DNA of 64,000 bases from Moringa oleifera (Eukaryota > Streptophyta > Magnoliopsida > Brassicales > Moringaceae), in the NCBI GenBank assembly GCA_021397835.1, contig JAJFZO010000034.1:6167001-6231000 (forward strand). Direction: 5' to 3'. The position numbers and the translations under genes are program-made. The notes below the pieces were generated by a model. That model was not told the origin of the DNA. It did not search any database and was given only the letters and a program-made list of their open reading frames with translations. The stretch's first letter is position 1. Each line of letters opens with the position of its first letter. Below, piece after piece: positions 1 to 12,463 of this stretch.

Positions 1-1140
1 AATTCTCTTTAAATCATCTTATTTTTCTCTTACATAGATGATTTCTTAATTTATAGTAAACCGCTCAAAATATTGGATGCTCTAAAAATCATTAAAGTAA
101 ATTATTACTATCCATTTTTCTACTGATATCACTATTTCATTATAAGAATGTGTAAGAGATTAGACCCTTATAATGACCAAATTAAGTTACTATAATTAGG
201 CTATTTATTTGAACCTAAATCTTAGAATCTCCAATTAATTAGATTAGGTTTTCATTATGTCAATTTATTCTTTTATGGGCTTTAGTCTCATTGTGTAATG
301 CAATCCATAATTATGAATATACCTTAAGTACTGAAGTACTCTTACAATTGCTTTCCAATGATCAACACTTATGTTACTCGTATATGTACTGAGCCTACTA
401 AGAGAATAGGTAATATTTGGACTAATAAAACTCATCAGTACATTAGACTTTCAATTTCTTAAAAGCATCTACTTAAGAAATACCATTTCTTTTATTTTTG
501 AAGGATTAAGACTAGTATCAAATGGTATTCTAGCACTCCAAAATCATCCTTATTGTATTTATCAAGAATTTTTTTTCCTCATAATGTGACTCATTTAAAT
601 GAGATCATCTTGTCTTCTTGTGATTTTAAATCTTAAAATCACATCAACAAGCCCCATGTTTTCATATCAAATATAGAATTCAACATTTTTTTGGTAGATT
701 TTATAATTTTATCATTATACTAATAGTGAGTATACCGTCTACGTAAAGACATAAGATGACATAGCTAATTTTTGTATCTTTTACATAAAACATTTGTCAT
801 ACTCATTGATTTTGAACCCATTGGTTATCTTCCTGAATTCAAAGTCTTACAACTAACTCATCTAGATTTATCTACTTTCACTTGTGCTTAAGATAAATTT
901 TGAAACCTTTCTGCCTAAGAGGCGATTTCTTAATAATAGCATTCACTTAGATTAGAAGGTTTCAGTGAGAATTCTCTCTCATCTTAAATCTTATGCAGAA
1001 TCATTTGGATTTTTTGCACTTTGATTATACTTTGATTGATTATATTTTTGGAACCCACCATCTTTTAATTGAAGAATCGACCAACCGTAAGTCTCTTTGC
1101 TTTGACATCTTCGATTTATATATTTTATCAAAGGATTCCC
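1..1140 (-). mobile_element. Degenerate Copia retrotransposon fragment (internal region)
   Basis: This AT-rich stretch aligns by eye with 15646-17225 and, less well, with 54420-55600. At the third site the minus strand still encodes a recognisable Copia reverse-transcriptase/RNase H junction (54971-55231). Here every frame is broken. Relative to the 15.6-kb copy about 480 bases are missing near position 300, where the two copies rejoin at the 'cataattatgaatatacc' stretch. It is the left-truncated remains of an old minus-strand element that probably extends beyond the window. No function is expected. The family call rests on the third copy, not on this one. Confidence 0.6.
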
Positions 1141-1330
1141 ATTAATCACTTTTTTTTTTTAAAAAATAATTTCTTAGTACGTTAATTTTCAAAAATTTAA
1201 AGTCTTTTCTTAACTATTAAATCTATTTTTTCAAATTAATTAAATTTATTTTATTTTTATTTAAATTTAAAGTTAAATCTCTTCAAATCATAATCACTTG
1301 AGTATAAAAAAGTATTAAAGATCTTAAGAT
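1141..1330. other. AT-rich leader of the duplicated block
   Basis: No gene is seen. The stretch matches 21812-22020 and marks the left end of the similarity between the two copies of the LINE A + RAD16-like block. The sequence left of it differs between the copies: degenerate Copia here, unrelated AT-rich DNA before 21800. Confidence 0.5.
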
Positions 1331-4012
1331 TAATTTCTTAAATTTGATTCTATTAACAAAATTAGTCCCCTTGAATATCACTTGTACATTGTTGGAAAAT
1401 CCATTTATATTATGATTGTAAAACTAATGGTTTCGAGAAATAGTATTCTAGACAATTTTGAATTTTTCAAGATCTTAAAAATGGAAAATCCATCAACACC
1501 AAAAGTTTTTTGTCCAATAAATCTAGGCAATGTGACTTACAAGTTAATTTTGAAGGTGTTGGTCAACCATTTCAAACTAGTACTTCTTTCTCTCATAAGT
1601 TAGAATTAGTCAGTTTTGATAAAAAGGAGATTAGTTTTTGACAACGAATTAGTGGCTCATGAAATCATCTCAATTAAAACCAAAAATAGGATCAAGAGGT
1701 CACTTGACCTTGAAACTTGATTTGAATAAAGCTTTTGATAGGATTGAATGACATTTTCTGACCTCTGTTATGAGACCTATTTCCTAGAGAAACGGATTAA
1801 CTCCATTCTAGAATTCATCAGTTTGGTGTTATTCTTGGTGACGATAAATGGAAAAAATTATGTCAACATCAAACCCTCAAGAGGCCTTAAACAAGTAGAT
1901 CAATTATCTCCTTACTTGTTTTTGATATGTGCTGAGGGACTATCCACTTTACTCCACTAGGTAAAAGAAGCAAGATAGCTACATGGGGTTGCAACTACCT
2001 GAAATGGCCTTCAGATTCCCCACCTATTTTTGGTAGATGATAATCTGCTCTTTTTGGAGGCTACGTACAATGAAGAAATGCAGCTATCTCATGGAGATTC
2101 TCAGGACATTCGAACAAGCATCAGGACGGAGAAATCCAACATCCTATTAAGCTTCAATGTGAGCCAAGCTGATCAAGTTCACTTGAGAAACCTACTGGGA
2201 GTATCCAAGCAACTATAGAAGGATAAGTATCTAGGATTTCCTCTTATTATGGCACAAGCCAAAGAGGAAAGAACTTTCAATCCTTAAAGATAAAGTGCAA
2301 TCGAGGCTACATAAATGGAATGGGCAACTGCTCTCCTAAGCACGTAAAAGAGTTCTCATTAGAGCTATGATTCAGTCTATTCCATCTTACATTATAAGTT
2401 GCTTTTTGTTGCTGAAAAATCTAATTCATGAGCTCAATATGATGACAGTAAGATTTTGGTGGGGATCAAAAGAATTAAATAAGAGAATTCACTAGACGAG
2501 TTGGGATGCCTTACATACCTCTAAACTAGATGACGACCTTGCTTTAGGAACTGAAAAGCATTCAACTTAACACTTCTAGCCAAACAATGGTAATGCTTGA
2601 TCCAGGATAAGGAGTCTCTAAGTCACAGAGTGTTAAAGGTAAAATATTTCCCAACCTCCAATCTCATGACAGTGGTGAAAAGTAAAAGAAGCTCCTATGC
2701 ATGGCGGAGTTTACTGGCGGGAAGATCAATTATAAACTTAGGTGAAAGATGGAGAATTGGAGATGAAGTAAACGCGGACATTTGGAGGCACAAATGGATC
2801 CCAAAGGTGCCCAAGATTAAGGCCTTTTACACATCAGTTATAACCTTCACTCTCACACAAGTGAGTTCTCCCATAAACTCCACAAGCAAGGAATGGCTAA
2901 CCAACATAGTGAAAAAGCTCTTCGCTCCACCAGAAGCAAAATCTATTTTGACTATTCCACTTAGCAAGAATCCTATGGCAAGAATGGTCGTTACACTTTT
3001 AAGTTAGGGTACTACAAAAAAGCTACCGGGGAAAGAAGCCCATGATACTTCTTGAGATTCTCTATGAAAGTTACTCTGGTAAGCTAACACCACACCAATA
3101 ACTCAGATTTTCAGATGGCGACTCATCCATGGCTACCTCCCTACAGCTAGTAAGCTTAGACAATGGGGCATTATAGTGGATAATGTATGCAGAACTTGTG
3201 AGCAGAATACTGAGTCTACCAACCATGTCTTCTTCCATTGCCCCTTCAGCAGACGAGTTTGGAGCTTGATACCCGAAGGTCTAGGTTAACTAATCGATAT
3301 AATAAACATCGCAGACTAATATTGGGAGAGGTTTCTATCCATAAACATAGCTTGGGCTTGATGAAAGTTTTTTTAATCACATGTAGAGGGATATGGTGGA
3401 ATAGAAATAAAGTCATTCACGATCACTTATGCAAGATGTCGGTAGTGATGGCTAAGGAGGTTAGGAAGCTGTTGGAAGAGTCGTAGCCGAGGACCCAACA
3501 ACCTCCCCCAAGGACAAAATCTGTATGTTGGCCTCCTCCTCAAGCTGGATTCATCAAAGTAAATACAAATGCCTCTTACAACCTGCGAGACAAGAAAAGC
3601 CAAGCTAGGAATTGTGGCAAGTTTCTGTGCAGTATCCTCTAGAAACCCAATCTTAGAGCCTTTGTAAGGAGAACTATTAGCCATCAAGTTGGATCTCGAA
3701 CTAGCACTTTAACATAGCTACAGGCAAGTCTTAGTTGAATCGGACTGTTTAATAGCTGTAAATGAAATTCAGCAGGGCTCAAGTCCATGAGTGCATGGGA
3801 AACATTTATCTAGACATTTATGCCTTGGCAGATTATGGTGTTAAAATGCTCTTTCCACTTTTTGGCTAAGCAGGTTAATATGTTTGACCTATAATCTTGC
3901 TCAATCGTCCACTGGCTTTTAAAACGACAATGTATGATTCAAGACGCTACCAACACAACTAGGTAATCTTGACATAAGTTGATTATCAATACATTCCGAT
4001 TTGCTGATTAAA
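1331..4012 (+). mobile_element. LINE A, copy 1: 5'-truncated L1-type non-LTR retrotransposon
   Basis: Broken forward frames give the C-terminal two thirds of a plant LINE ORF2. In order they are: the RT block resembling 'RPISLCNVIYK' (about 1490-1610), the 'LSPYLFLICAEGLS' block (1905-1945), an LVDD catalytic box (about 2027-2041), the zinc-binding RT region with 'WRIGDEVNADIW' (2600-3007), and an RNase H-like end starting 'AGFIKVNTNASY' (about 3545-3800). The endonuclease domain and ORF1 are missing, as usual for 5' truncation. A short A-run near 4005-4015 fits the 3' tail. Stops and frameshifts occur throughout, so it is dead. The same element is duplicated at 21840-29389. Confidence 0.85.
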
Positions 4013-4154
4013 AAAAAACATTAATTTTAGTATTAGTATTCTATTACTGACTAAGCCATAATTACTTCAATAATTTGAACATGTTTTAATTTATGAGGTT
4101 CTATGAAAAAATAGAATTAGTTTATTTTGATTTTTATGGGTTATGTCAATTTGG

Positions 4155-4187
<33 letters not shown>

Positions 4188-4189
4188 GG
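4155..4189. repeat. (ATGGGC)n hexanucleotide microsatellite
   Basis: Five perfect ATGGGC units and a partial sixth, lying between the LINE A tail and the RAD16-like gene. It is absent from the second copy of the block because of the deletion there. Confidence 0.95.
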
Positions 4190-4399
4190 TAGGGTGATGG
4201 TACATTTAATGTAATAATTGCGACTCTTTATTTCCTATTATCAGAAAAGGGAAAAGAAAGTTCAAAAACATGAGATGTTAAGCTTCCCTATCTCGTTTCT
4301 TCTCAGACAAAATGTCTGTATCCTTGGACGCCTGCCCTCTGGGACCACTTGTTCTCATCAGAATGAGATTGATCGTCGGATTACTATCACGATCGTCAA

Positions 4400-4694
4400 C
4401 TTCATAGGGCCCATTTTAAGATCACTGCACTTTTGGTGCTACTGATTTTATGTACCGAACTCCCAGACTGTGGTCCCCAGAAGCTGACGTGGAGCTTCCG
4501 GCCGTTTGCATTTTATGCAATGAGAACTTTCCCGCCGCCTAATCGACGCAATTCCAAAAGCTATATTAGTGCTTCGCAGACTCATACAAACGTTCTCACT
4601 CTCAACCGAAACTCTCTGTCTTCAACTCTACAGCCCTTTGCCTCTCTTCAAATGTCAAAACCCTAACCTGTTTCGCTTTCCAATTCTGTCCACA
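4400..4694 (+). promoter_or_regulatory. Proximal promoter / 5' UTR of the RAD16-like gene
   Basis: This stretch directly upstream of the ATG is kept in both gene copies (compare 29387-29681), unlike the DNA further upstream. It holds a TGACGTGG element (ACGT core, the type bound by plant bZIP factors) near 4480. There is no clear TATA box. A transcription start cannot be placed from the sequence. The copy conservation marks the minimal shared 5' region. Confidence 0.4.
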
Positions 4695-7600
4695 ATGAGG
4701 CCTCCTTTTGGAAAGAAAGTCGATGATGACTCGCTTGATGGTAATTTCTGATTTTCTTTGTTTTCTTTTGATTTAGTTATCATTTTCTTGACTTGCTGCT
4801 GATTGCTGAGAAAATGCTGAAGGGGGGGAAAAAAAAACATTGCCATTCAAACTTGTAATGCAGTTTGATTGAGCGCGCACAAGACTTCCTTTTTGATATA
4901 CATTTATATCTCCTTTTTTCTTTACAATATCTTGTTGCAGGGAGAGTACTATCCTCATTTGCCGTGATTATTTGAATTTCTTGTTATTGGATTAATCAAT
5001 TGGTTCACTATTAAACAAATCCTTTTTTTTCCCCGTTTCTCTTTAATTCTTAGTAATAACTTTGTTTTCCTGGGAATTAGCACGGATTTAGTGACCATAA
5101 AATTTTTTAATTTCAATTTTTCTACCTTTAAAAAGAAACAAGAAATACAAGTCAATTATTGTCTCTTTTTTTCCCCTCATTTTCTAGGGCAATCTAACTT
5201 TATGTTCAGTTCTGTTTATTTCCCCATGAACATAATACAAGATAACTATAATCTATGTGCTTGGGACCCAAATTGATGCTACTGTTTTGTATCTTGATGT
5301 CAGATATTTATGCAGTCTCCTGGGAAGGGTTCGGCTATGCTTCAGATAAACAAAGTTACGTCCCATCTCCGGAACTCGATCTTGGTAGCTCCAGTCACAA
5401 AGGTACCTTGTTTTTACTCTTATCTTCTCTCTTGTTGTCATTGTGAGAGTTGGAACCAAAAAAAAGTTAGTGGTCCATCTATCAAATTTTTCCCAGGTGG
5501 AAAAAAAAAAAAAATTCAGTGTCATATACTAGAGTAAAGATCTGGGATGGATCTGTTTGACTAAGTGAAACAAATTAGGCATACAAGATAGAAGTTTGTA
5601 TTCAGTTCTACCAGGGAATTATATTGGTGACCTAACATATAATGCCAATGTAGGTGAAATCTGTCAACAGATGGAAGTGTTGAGCTCAAATCACAAAACA
5701 AAGACTAAGACTCATGATTGTGATGGCGTAGTTCCAGCTCTTCCTCCTGCTCTTATGCATATTCCCATTGCTGACTGTGCCGAGCCATCAACAAAACAAG
5801 GGAATGCAGAAGCAAACAAGTTCATTAATCAACAACGATCAAGCAATGGACAATTAGATCTTGCTGATAATTCTAAATCAAAGAAGAGGAAGAAAAATGA
5901 TAAGGTTACCTTATTGTGGGAACGATGGGAAGAGGAGCAGAAGAGCTGGATTCATCTGTGGATGGATGAGCATGGAACACAAGATGTTGATTTAGGTCAG
6001 CAGAACGAAGTATTGACTGAAACTGCCGAGGCACCACCAGAGTTGATTATGCCTTTGCTAAGGTACCAAAAAGAGTGGTTGGCCTGGGCATTCAGACAGG
6101 AAGATTCTGAAATCAGAGGAGGAATCCTAGCAGATGAGATGGGTATGGGAAAGACCATTCAGGCAATGGCCCTTGTTCTTGCCAAAAAGAAAATCTGCCA
6201 GCCAATTTCTGAATTCAATTTATCCTCATCGTCTCTAGGTGCATCAACAGATTTGCCTGGAATGAAAGGCACCCTTGTAATATGCCCTGTGGTTGCTGTG
6301 AGTCACTGGGTAAGTGAGATCGACCGGTTTACTTCCAGGGGGAGCACCAAAGTGCTTGTCTATCATGGACCAAATAGAGGGAAGAGTTCTAAACAGTTCA
6401 TCGATTGTGATTTTGTCGTAACAACTTACTCCATCGTCGAGGCTGAGTATAGGAAATATATGATGCCACCCAAGAGGAGGTGCCCCCTCTGTCGGAAGTT
6501 ATCTGTTGATGACAAGTTCCCAGTCCACCTGAGATGTAATTATGAGCCTAGTGCTGCTATAACAGAGAAGCAGCTTAAGCAAGAGAGGAAAGAGTTGAGA
6601 GCCTCATCATCAAAGAATGATGCAGAATCTGGTAAAGGTAGGATTGGGGGGTTTGACGGTGATAAGGGGAAGGGACGTAAGAAAAGCACCCCTAAACAGT
6701 ATGACAAAGAAGAAATAGGGTTTGGGTGTGAAATGGAAAACTTAGAGGACATTGGACTAAGCTTGCCTGAAGGGAAGTCTCTTCTGCATTCTGTGAGGTG
6801 GGATCGTATCATTTTGGATGAGGTAAGTGAGATATGCCTTGGGGAAAACAGTTGCTTCTTCTGATTCTTTTCTTTTCTCAAGTTGTTATGGTATATTTTT
6901 AAGAAGAGAAAGTGGTCATGTTAAGTTGGTGGATTAACTCCCAAAGGTGTCTTGGTCCAGCAACTTTGGACCATGTTCTTAATCTGTGTGGAGTGACATA
7001 CGCAAATTTCACTGTGTTATTAGCAAGATATTCTGTTTCTTTAGAAATAATTCATGAAAGAGACTAATGCACTTAAAGAAGTGTGAAATTTGGTAAATTC
7101 TTAGACTGGTTTCTTGGTGAAATAAACTGTTGTAACTCATAGAAGAGAGTTTCTTTAAATTGCCTGGACTCATATGTAAGATTAATGTTGGCTTGTCAAG
7201 TGTATACCGATTTAACAAAATTAAGGATTTTTTTGCATAAAGTTTATGCTTTTTAGTTAAAACTCAGCTTTTCTATTATCTATTACTATGAAACAAAATT
7301 GTTAATGACGTGACTTTAATTGTTTTCTTTATTAATTTTTTTCCTGTTCAGCTTCACATTCTCATTCATTTTGTACATTTTGTCCTCAAAGGGTTATGAT
7401 GCGACTTTGTCTCAATAAAGATCTCTTTACTCTTTTTGTTGATCAGTTAATGATTGATATATTCCTTTCCAAAATAGGCACATTTCATAAAAGACAGACG
7501 TTGTAACACTGCAAAAGCTGTTCTTGCTCTAGAATCTTCATACAAATGGGCTTTAACTGGCACTCCCCTTCAGAACCGTGTTGGAGAACTTTACTCACTG

Positions 7601-10600
7601 GTAAGCTTACTGTGTATTCAAAATGTTGATTGTAATTTAAAAAAAAAAAAATACAATTGTTTCTGATCTTGGTAAGCTGCCATTGCCTTGCTGCAGATCC
7701 GCTTCCTGCAAATAGCCCCATACTCGTATTTCTTCTGTCGTGATTGTGACTGCAAAATCCTTGATCATAGGTATCTTGCACTTTAACGTTGTCAATTCAT
7801 CTATGGTAGTAGTCAATAATGATGCACATTTGTTGTAGTTCGTGTCAGTTAGCATAGTTGTTTCATTATGTCCCCTTGCTTCATCATAATTGATCTGTTA
7901 AAAGGAAGCATTGCTTTCCAGAACTAGGATCTTGTGTTTGCTTGTATCCATTTTATTTCTGATGTAATCAACCTCAGATTTATCATTATTTGCTCCTTGT
8001 TTTCCTATTCTATTACCTTATATTCTAATTTTTCCTGAGTAGTTTCTTGCTGGAATATTTACTCTTAAATGTTTAATGCTATTACTTTGTTGTGACCTTG
8101 GTGATACCTACAGTTCAGCAGCATGCATGAACTGTCCCCATAGTTATGTGAGACACTTCTGCTGGTGGAATAGAGTGAGTTTTATAATTCGTTACTTATC
8201 CTATTTTCAAATGATAATTCATGTTCATATATGGGTCCAGCAAACTTTTTTTCTTATTGTGATATATCTTGTAATTCTTGGGTACTTGTTAGAATGTCGC
8301 CAAACCAATACAATCAGATCTTCATCTTCTTGCTGGAAAGAAAGCCATGATATTGCTTAAACACAAAATTTTGAAGAGAATTCTGCTCAGACGTACAAAA
8401 AAGGGTAGGGCTGCGGATCTTGCACTTCCTCATAGAATTGTGAGTTTTTCTTTTTTTTCTTGTCTATGGAAAATATTGTTTCAGTGCATGTAGGAAATCT
8501 AGTATTGGTGGCCAGTTTTATGCTTTCTAAAGTCACTTCAACCTCATAACATCTATTCTTGAAAGATTACATTGAGGCGGGATCCCCTGGATGTCAAAGA
8601 GGCAGATTACTATGAATCACTGTACAAAGAAAGTCAGGAACAATTTAATAGGTATGTCATCTTCTATCCTCAGCCTTGCTTATTGTCTTTGTTGAATGAA
8701 ATGCAGTCATGCAAACAATGTTGTTTAGGATGCAGTGCACTATTTGATGAGATATCTTCATTTCCCAATTATGGATTAGAGTAACACACTTTCATAGTTA
8801 GAATTTCATTGGTTTATCTATGTAACACTTTTCTCTTTCCAGGTATGTGCAAGCAGGGACGTTGATGAGTAACTTTGCTCACATATTTGATCTCCTCACA
8901 CACCTCCGCCAGGTGAATGATTATTCTGATGAAAATGGTCGAGTCGTACACTGTAGTACTGTTAATCTCATTCCCTGGAATAGCATACTGTGGTTAAAAG
9001 ATCAAGCTCTGCTCTTCTGTTACATCCTCAGTCTTAGCTGTCTGTGGATGATTCTAATATACTTGTATAAATTTGCAGGCGGTTGATCATCCCTACCTTG
9101 TGATATATTCCCGCACTGCTCCAGCAAGAAGTGGAACTGAGGTTAATACAGACGACGATCAACTACAATGTGGAGTTTGTCATGACCCAGTTAAAGATCC
9201 TGTTGTAAGTCTATACCTTTCTCAGCTTATAACTTGTGGACTGTTTGGTTTTGCTTCAAATATCAGAAATTTTATATATTTTGTACACTCTAGACACCCA
9301 TGAGTCCATTATGTTTCATTTTCTGCAATTAGAAGAGTTGTGTTTATGCATATCTACCACTTGGTTCTTCTGATGCTTTTTAACTCCTCAATTCTTTTAG
9401 GTGACTGCTTGCGTACATATCTTCTGTAAGGCTTGTTTGATTGATTTCTCTGCTTCCTTTGGGCAAGTGTCATGCCCATCATGTTCAAAATTGCTTACTG
9501 TGGATTTCACAACAAATGTGGATGCTGGAGATCAGAGTACAAAGGCAGTCATTAAGGGCTTTAAACCCTCCAGTATTTTAAATAGAATACAACTAAATGA
9601 TTTTCAGACAAGCACAAAAATAGAGGCTTTGGTATGTACCATTAAAAGTATGCCTCTTTTTTTCGCTCTTCTGGATCTTCCATTGACTGCTTAACCTTGT
9701 GTAATTGAAAGAGCATTTAACGTTTACTTTTGACCATTGGTTTCTGGTCTACATGACCTGTTAGCTGTTAAATTCCATGTTTCTTATGAAAATTGCAGAA
9801 AATGAATCAGGCTTTTAAAAGGCCATTTTTAAAAGCAAGATTTGGATTTTTCCAAATTCCTCCATAAACTCTAAAACTCATGATCTAAGAATTTTAATGC
9901 AAGTGACTTAATACCATCATGTTGATCTGCTTTGTTAACTCTGTTGTTTACATGTCTTTCTTGCTCGCTTTTTGCCAGTTTACTTATTTCTAAGTTTGTT
10001 CGCATGGCTATAGAAGGAGGAAATCAGTTTCATGCTTGAGAGAGATGGTTCCGCCAAAGGAATTGTTTTCAGCCAGTTCACTCCATTCTTGGATCTCATA
10101 AATTACTCCCTCCTTCAGGTAGAGTAAGTCATGCGTTTTTCACATCTCTATGGACTTGAAAAAGGAATTTAATATGTTGTGCATTTTGCAGTCTGGCATA
10201 AATTGTGCTCAATTAGTGGGAAGTATGTCTATAGCTGCAAGAGATGCTGCTATAAGAAGATTTACTGAGGATTCAGACTGCAGGATTTTCCTGATGAGCT
10301 TGAAAGCAGGAGGTGTTGCCCTCAATCTCACTGTGGCATCACATGTAAGCTTTGTCTCATTTCTATTGGCACCATTTGCTAACTAAGCCGTGCTAAAACG
10401 TTTTTCTGTTAAGTTCATTGTTTTTGTCTTTAACTTTCTTGGCATCACATGTATGTGATGAATTCATTGCAAGATAAGTTAGAAATAGATTTCTTTTGTT
10501 GCTTCCATAATTATGAGGTTCGTTGGGCTCCATTTGTTTAGATTGAAATCCTTCCCTCCTGTTGAAACTCATCTTTTAGTTGGTTTTCTTAGTTAGATTT

Positions 10601-12463
10601 GATGGCATTTCTAATGCATTTCAGGGCTGGTAAGGAATTCATATCTTTGCCTATCAATTTCTTCTTCCATTGGGATCTAACTAATCTGTTGTCATTTACA
10701 ACACGTTTGGTTGGTAGGAACAACAATTCTTTTCTTACTTTATTTCGTAAGGAATTACTTTTCAAATATTTGGTTCATTTGTATCACTGAATTGTAATTC
10801 TTTAAGGAATTTTTATTCCTTGAAAACTCGGAATAGCTATTTCGAAGTGAACCCTCAGAATTGATATTTCTTAAAAACAAGGAATTGCTATATTTTTCTA
10901 TTCCCAACGTATCATTGATAAAATTTTTAAATTATTATATATATATAAAATAACTTCATTTTTTAAAAATAATTTACTAAAAAATAAAAATATTATTACA
11001 TTAAAATATTAATTAATATTAATATTAATTTTATAATATTAATATTTAAAAATAAAAAATAATTATTAACATATTATTTAGTTAATATTATTGTTATAAT
11101 GATAACATCTTTTTTATTTTTTAAATAATTTATCAAAAAATAAAAGAGTAAAAAATATTACTTTTATTAAAATATTAATTAATTTTAATTTTAATTTTAT
11201 AATATTAATATTTAAAAATAAAAATAATTATTAATATATTATTTAGTTAATATTATTTTTATAATAATTTTTTATTATAAATATTTTAATTAATATTATT
11301 TTAATAAAAATTAATTAAATTATAATTAATTTAGTTGAAGGTTATACTAGTCTTTTAAACTTGTTTCAATTATTTTTCTAACTTATTCTTTGATGAATCA
11401 AACATATAAAAATAAATTTATACTTTATTTAATTTCAATAAATCAAACATAATAATATTTATTTCTTTTATTCATTTTCTTTCTATTCCCAAAGAGTATT
11501 TTTTTTATTTTTTTTCTATTCTATTTTATAAACCAAACATGTCATTACTTCGTTGCCTTAAAAGAATAATTTCTTTCGTCCTCTGTTTCTTAAATAAACT
11601 TCTTCCATGTGAGTCCCCTTATAGTGAGACATTCGTGCATCATTCCTTCAGGTAGTATGTGTCCATCTCTGCATAATTTATGCCTCACCAAAGAAAATTT
11701 GATGGAAGTTCTTCAAATTTGATTTGGAAATATTTTACAACTTGGAATTTCATGGCTTTGAAAGTTGTTTCAAAAAGTTTCGTTTTTGTGTTGAGTTATT
11801 ATTGCCTTTTATTTATAGTTTTTCTATTCACAGTTTTACTTCATTCTAAAAGTTTTCTTTGGTTGATTGCATTGTTTTTCTGTTAGCGGAAAAGATCTCA
11901 TTCTCCCAGGCCCTGGAGCACACCGAGCTCAGCCTACACCATCCATAATTTGACATTCTCTTTATGTTTTTGTTGTCCAAATGTTCATAGACTTCACTGG
12001 TTTCAAATGTTGTGGAAATTTACTTCATGTGTTGTTCTGTCTAGGTGTTCATGATGGATCCTTGGTGGAACTCAGCTGTGGAGCGGCAAGCACAAGATAG
12101 AATCCACCGAATAGGCCAGTACAAACCAATCAGGTTCTGCTTTTTGATCTGTTCCATTTATTCAAATATGTTCTAGGTTACTTTCTTTAAAGGGCTGACG
12201 CCGTCTTCTCAACTTGTAGGATCATAAGATTTGTGATCGAAAATACAATTGAGGAAAAAATATTGAAGCTTCAGGAGAAGAAGCAGCTGGTGTTTGAAGG
12301 GTAAATCTCAATTGTCTGCCATCTTGCTGTTGTGGGTGAAATTTCTTCCATGGAAATTGGTCTAATAGTTTCTCCTGGCTTTGAGTATAGGACTGTAGGT
12401 GACTCTGCACAGGCTTTGGGGAAACTGACTGAGGATGACATTATATATCTTTTTATCACTTAA
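4695..12463 (+). CDS. RAD16: RAD16-like SNF2-family DNA-dependent ATPase with RING finger (intact, 16 exons)
   Basis: Exons: 4695-4740, 5304-5402, 5606-6822, 7478-7600, 7697-7770, 8114-8174, 8293-8439, 8566-8651, 8843-8912, 9079-9204, 9401-9631, 10014-10118, 10192-10344, 12045-12133, 12220-12300, 12391-12463. All introns are GT-AG; the joined frame is open for 926 codons. Seen: ATP-binding DEMGMGKT (residues 225-232), DEAH box split by intron 3 (453-456), TGTPLQN (481-487), a complete C3HC4 RING (C672, C675, C687, H689, C692, C695, C708, C711), and helicase C-terminal motifs ending in QDRIHRIGQ (863-871). A RING placed between the two ATPase lobes is the hallmark of the Rad16/Rad5 group. Yeast Rad16 acts with Rad7 in global-genome nucleotide excision repair and as part of a ubiquitin ligase; the plant role is inferred from that. 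The start was chosen because the same 46-nt first exon is kept in the duplicate. It should be a nuclear protein. Confidence 0.93.
10699..11540. mobile_element. MITE-like insertion in intron 13 of the RAD16-like gene
   Basis: The second gene copy lacks this 842-bp block: its intron reads straight from 'ctgttgtcgctta' to 'cattgccttaaaag' near 35714-35735. Flanking direct repeats are gtcattta (10691-10698) and gtcattac (11541-11548), which fits an 8-bp target duplication with small changes. Ends are inverted: ACACGTTTGGTT on the left and ACATGTTTGGTT as reverse complement of the right end. The interior is nearly pure A/T with no coding capacity. An 8-bp duplication suggests the hAT group, but the terminal sequence alone does not settle the superfamily. 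Confidence 0.75.
10958..11275. repeat. Internal ~160-bp direct repeat inside the MITE-like element
   Basis: Two adjacent AT-rich units, about 10958-11111 and 11112-11275, share long blocks such as 'taatatttaaaaataaa' and 'tatttagttaatatta'. This is a tandem duplication within the insertion. Exact edges are uncertain because of low complexity. Confidence 0.7.

Noticed and set aside
4218..4751. Short overlapping forward frames upstream of the RAD16-like exon 1
   Set aside because: They are not conserved as frames in the duplicated copy and overlap the promoter and first intron.
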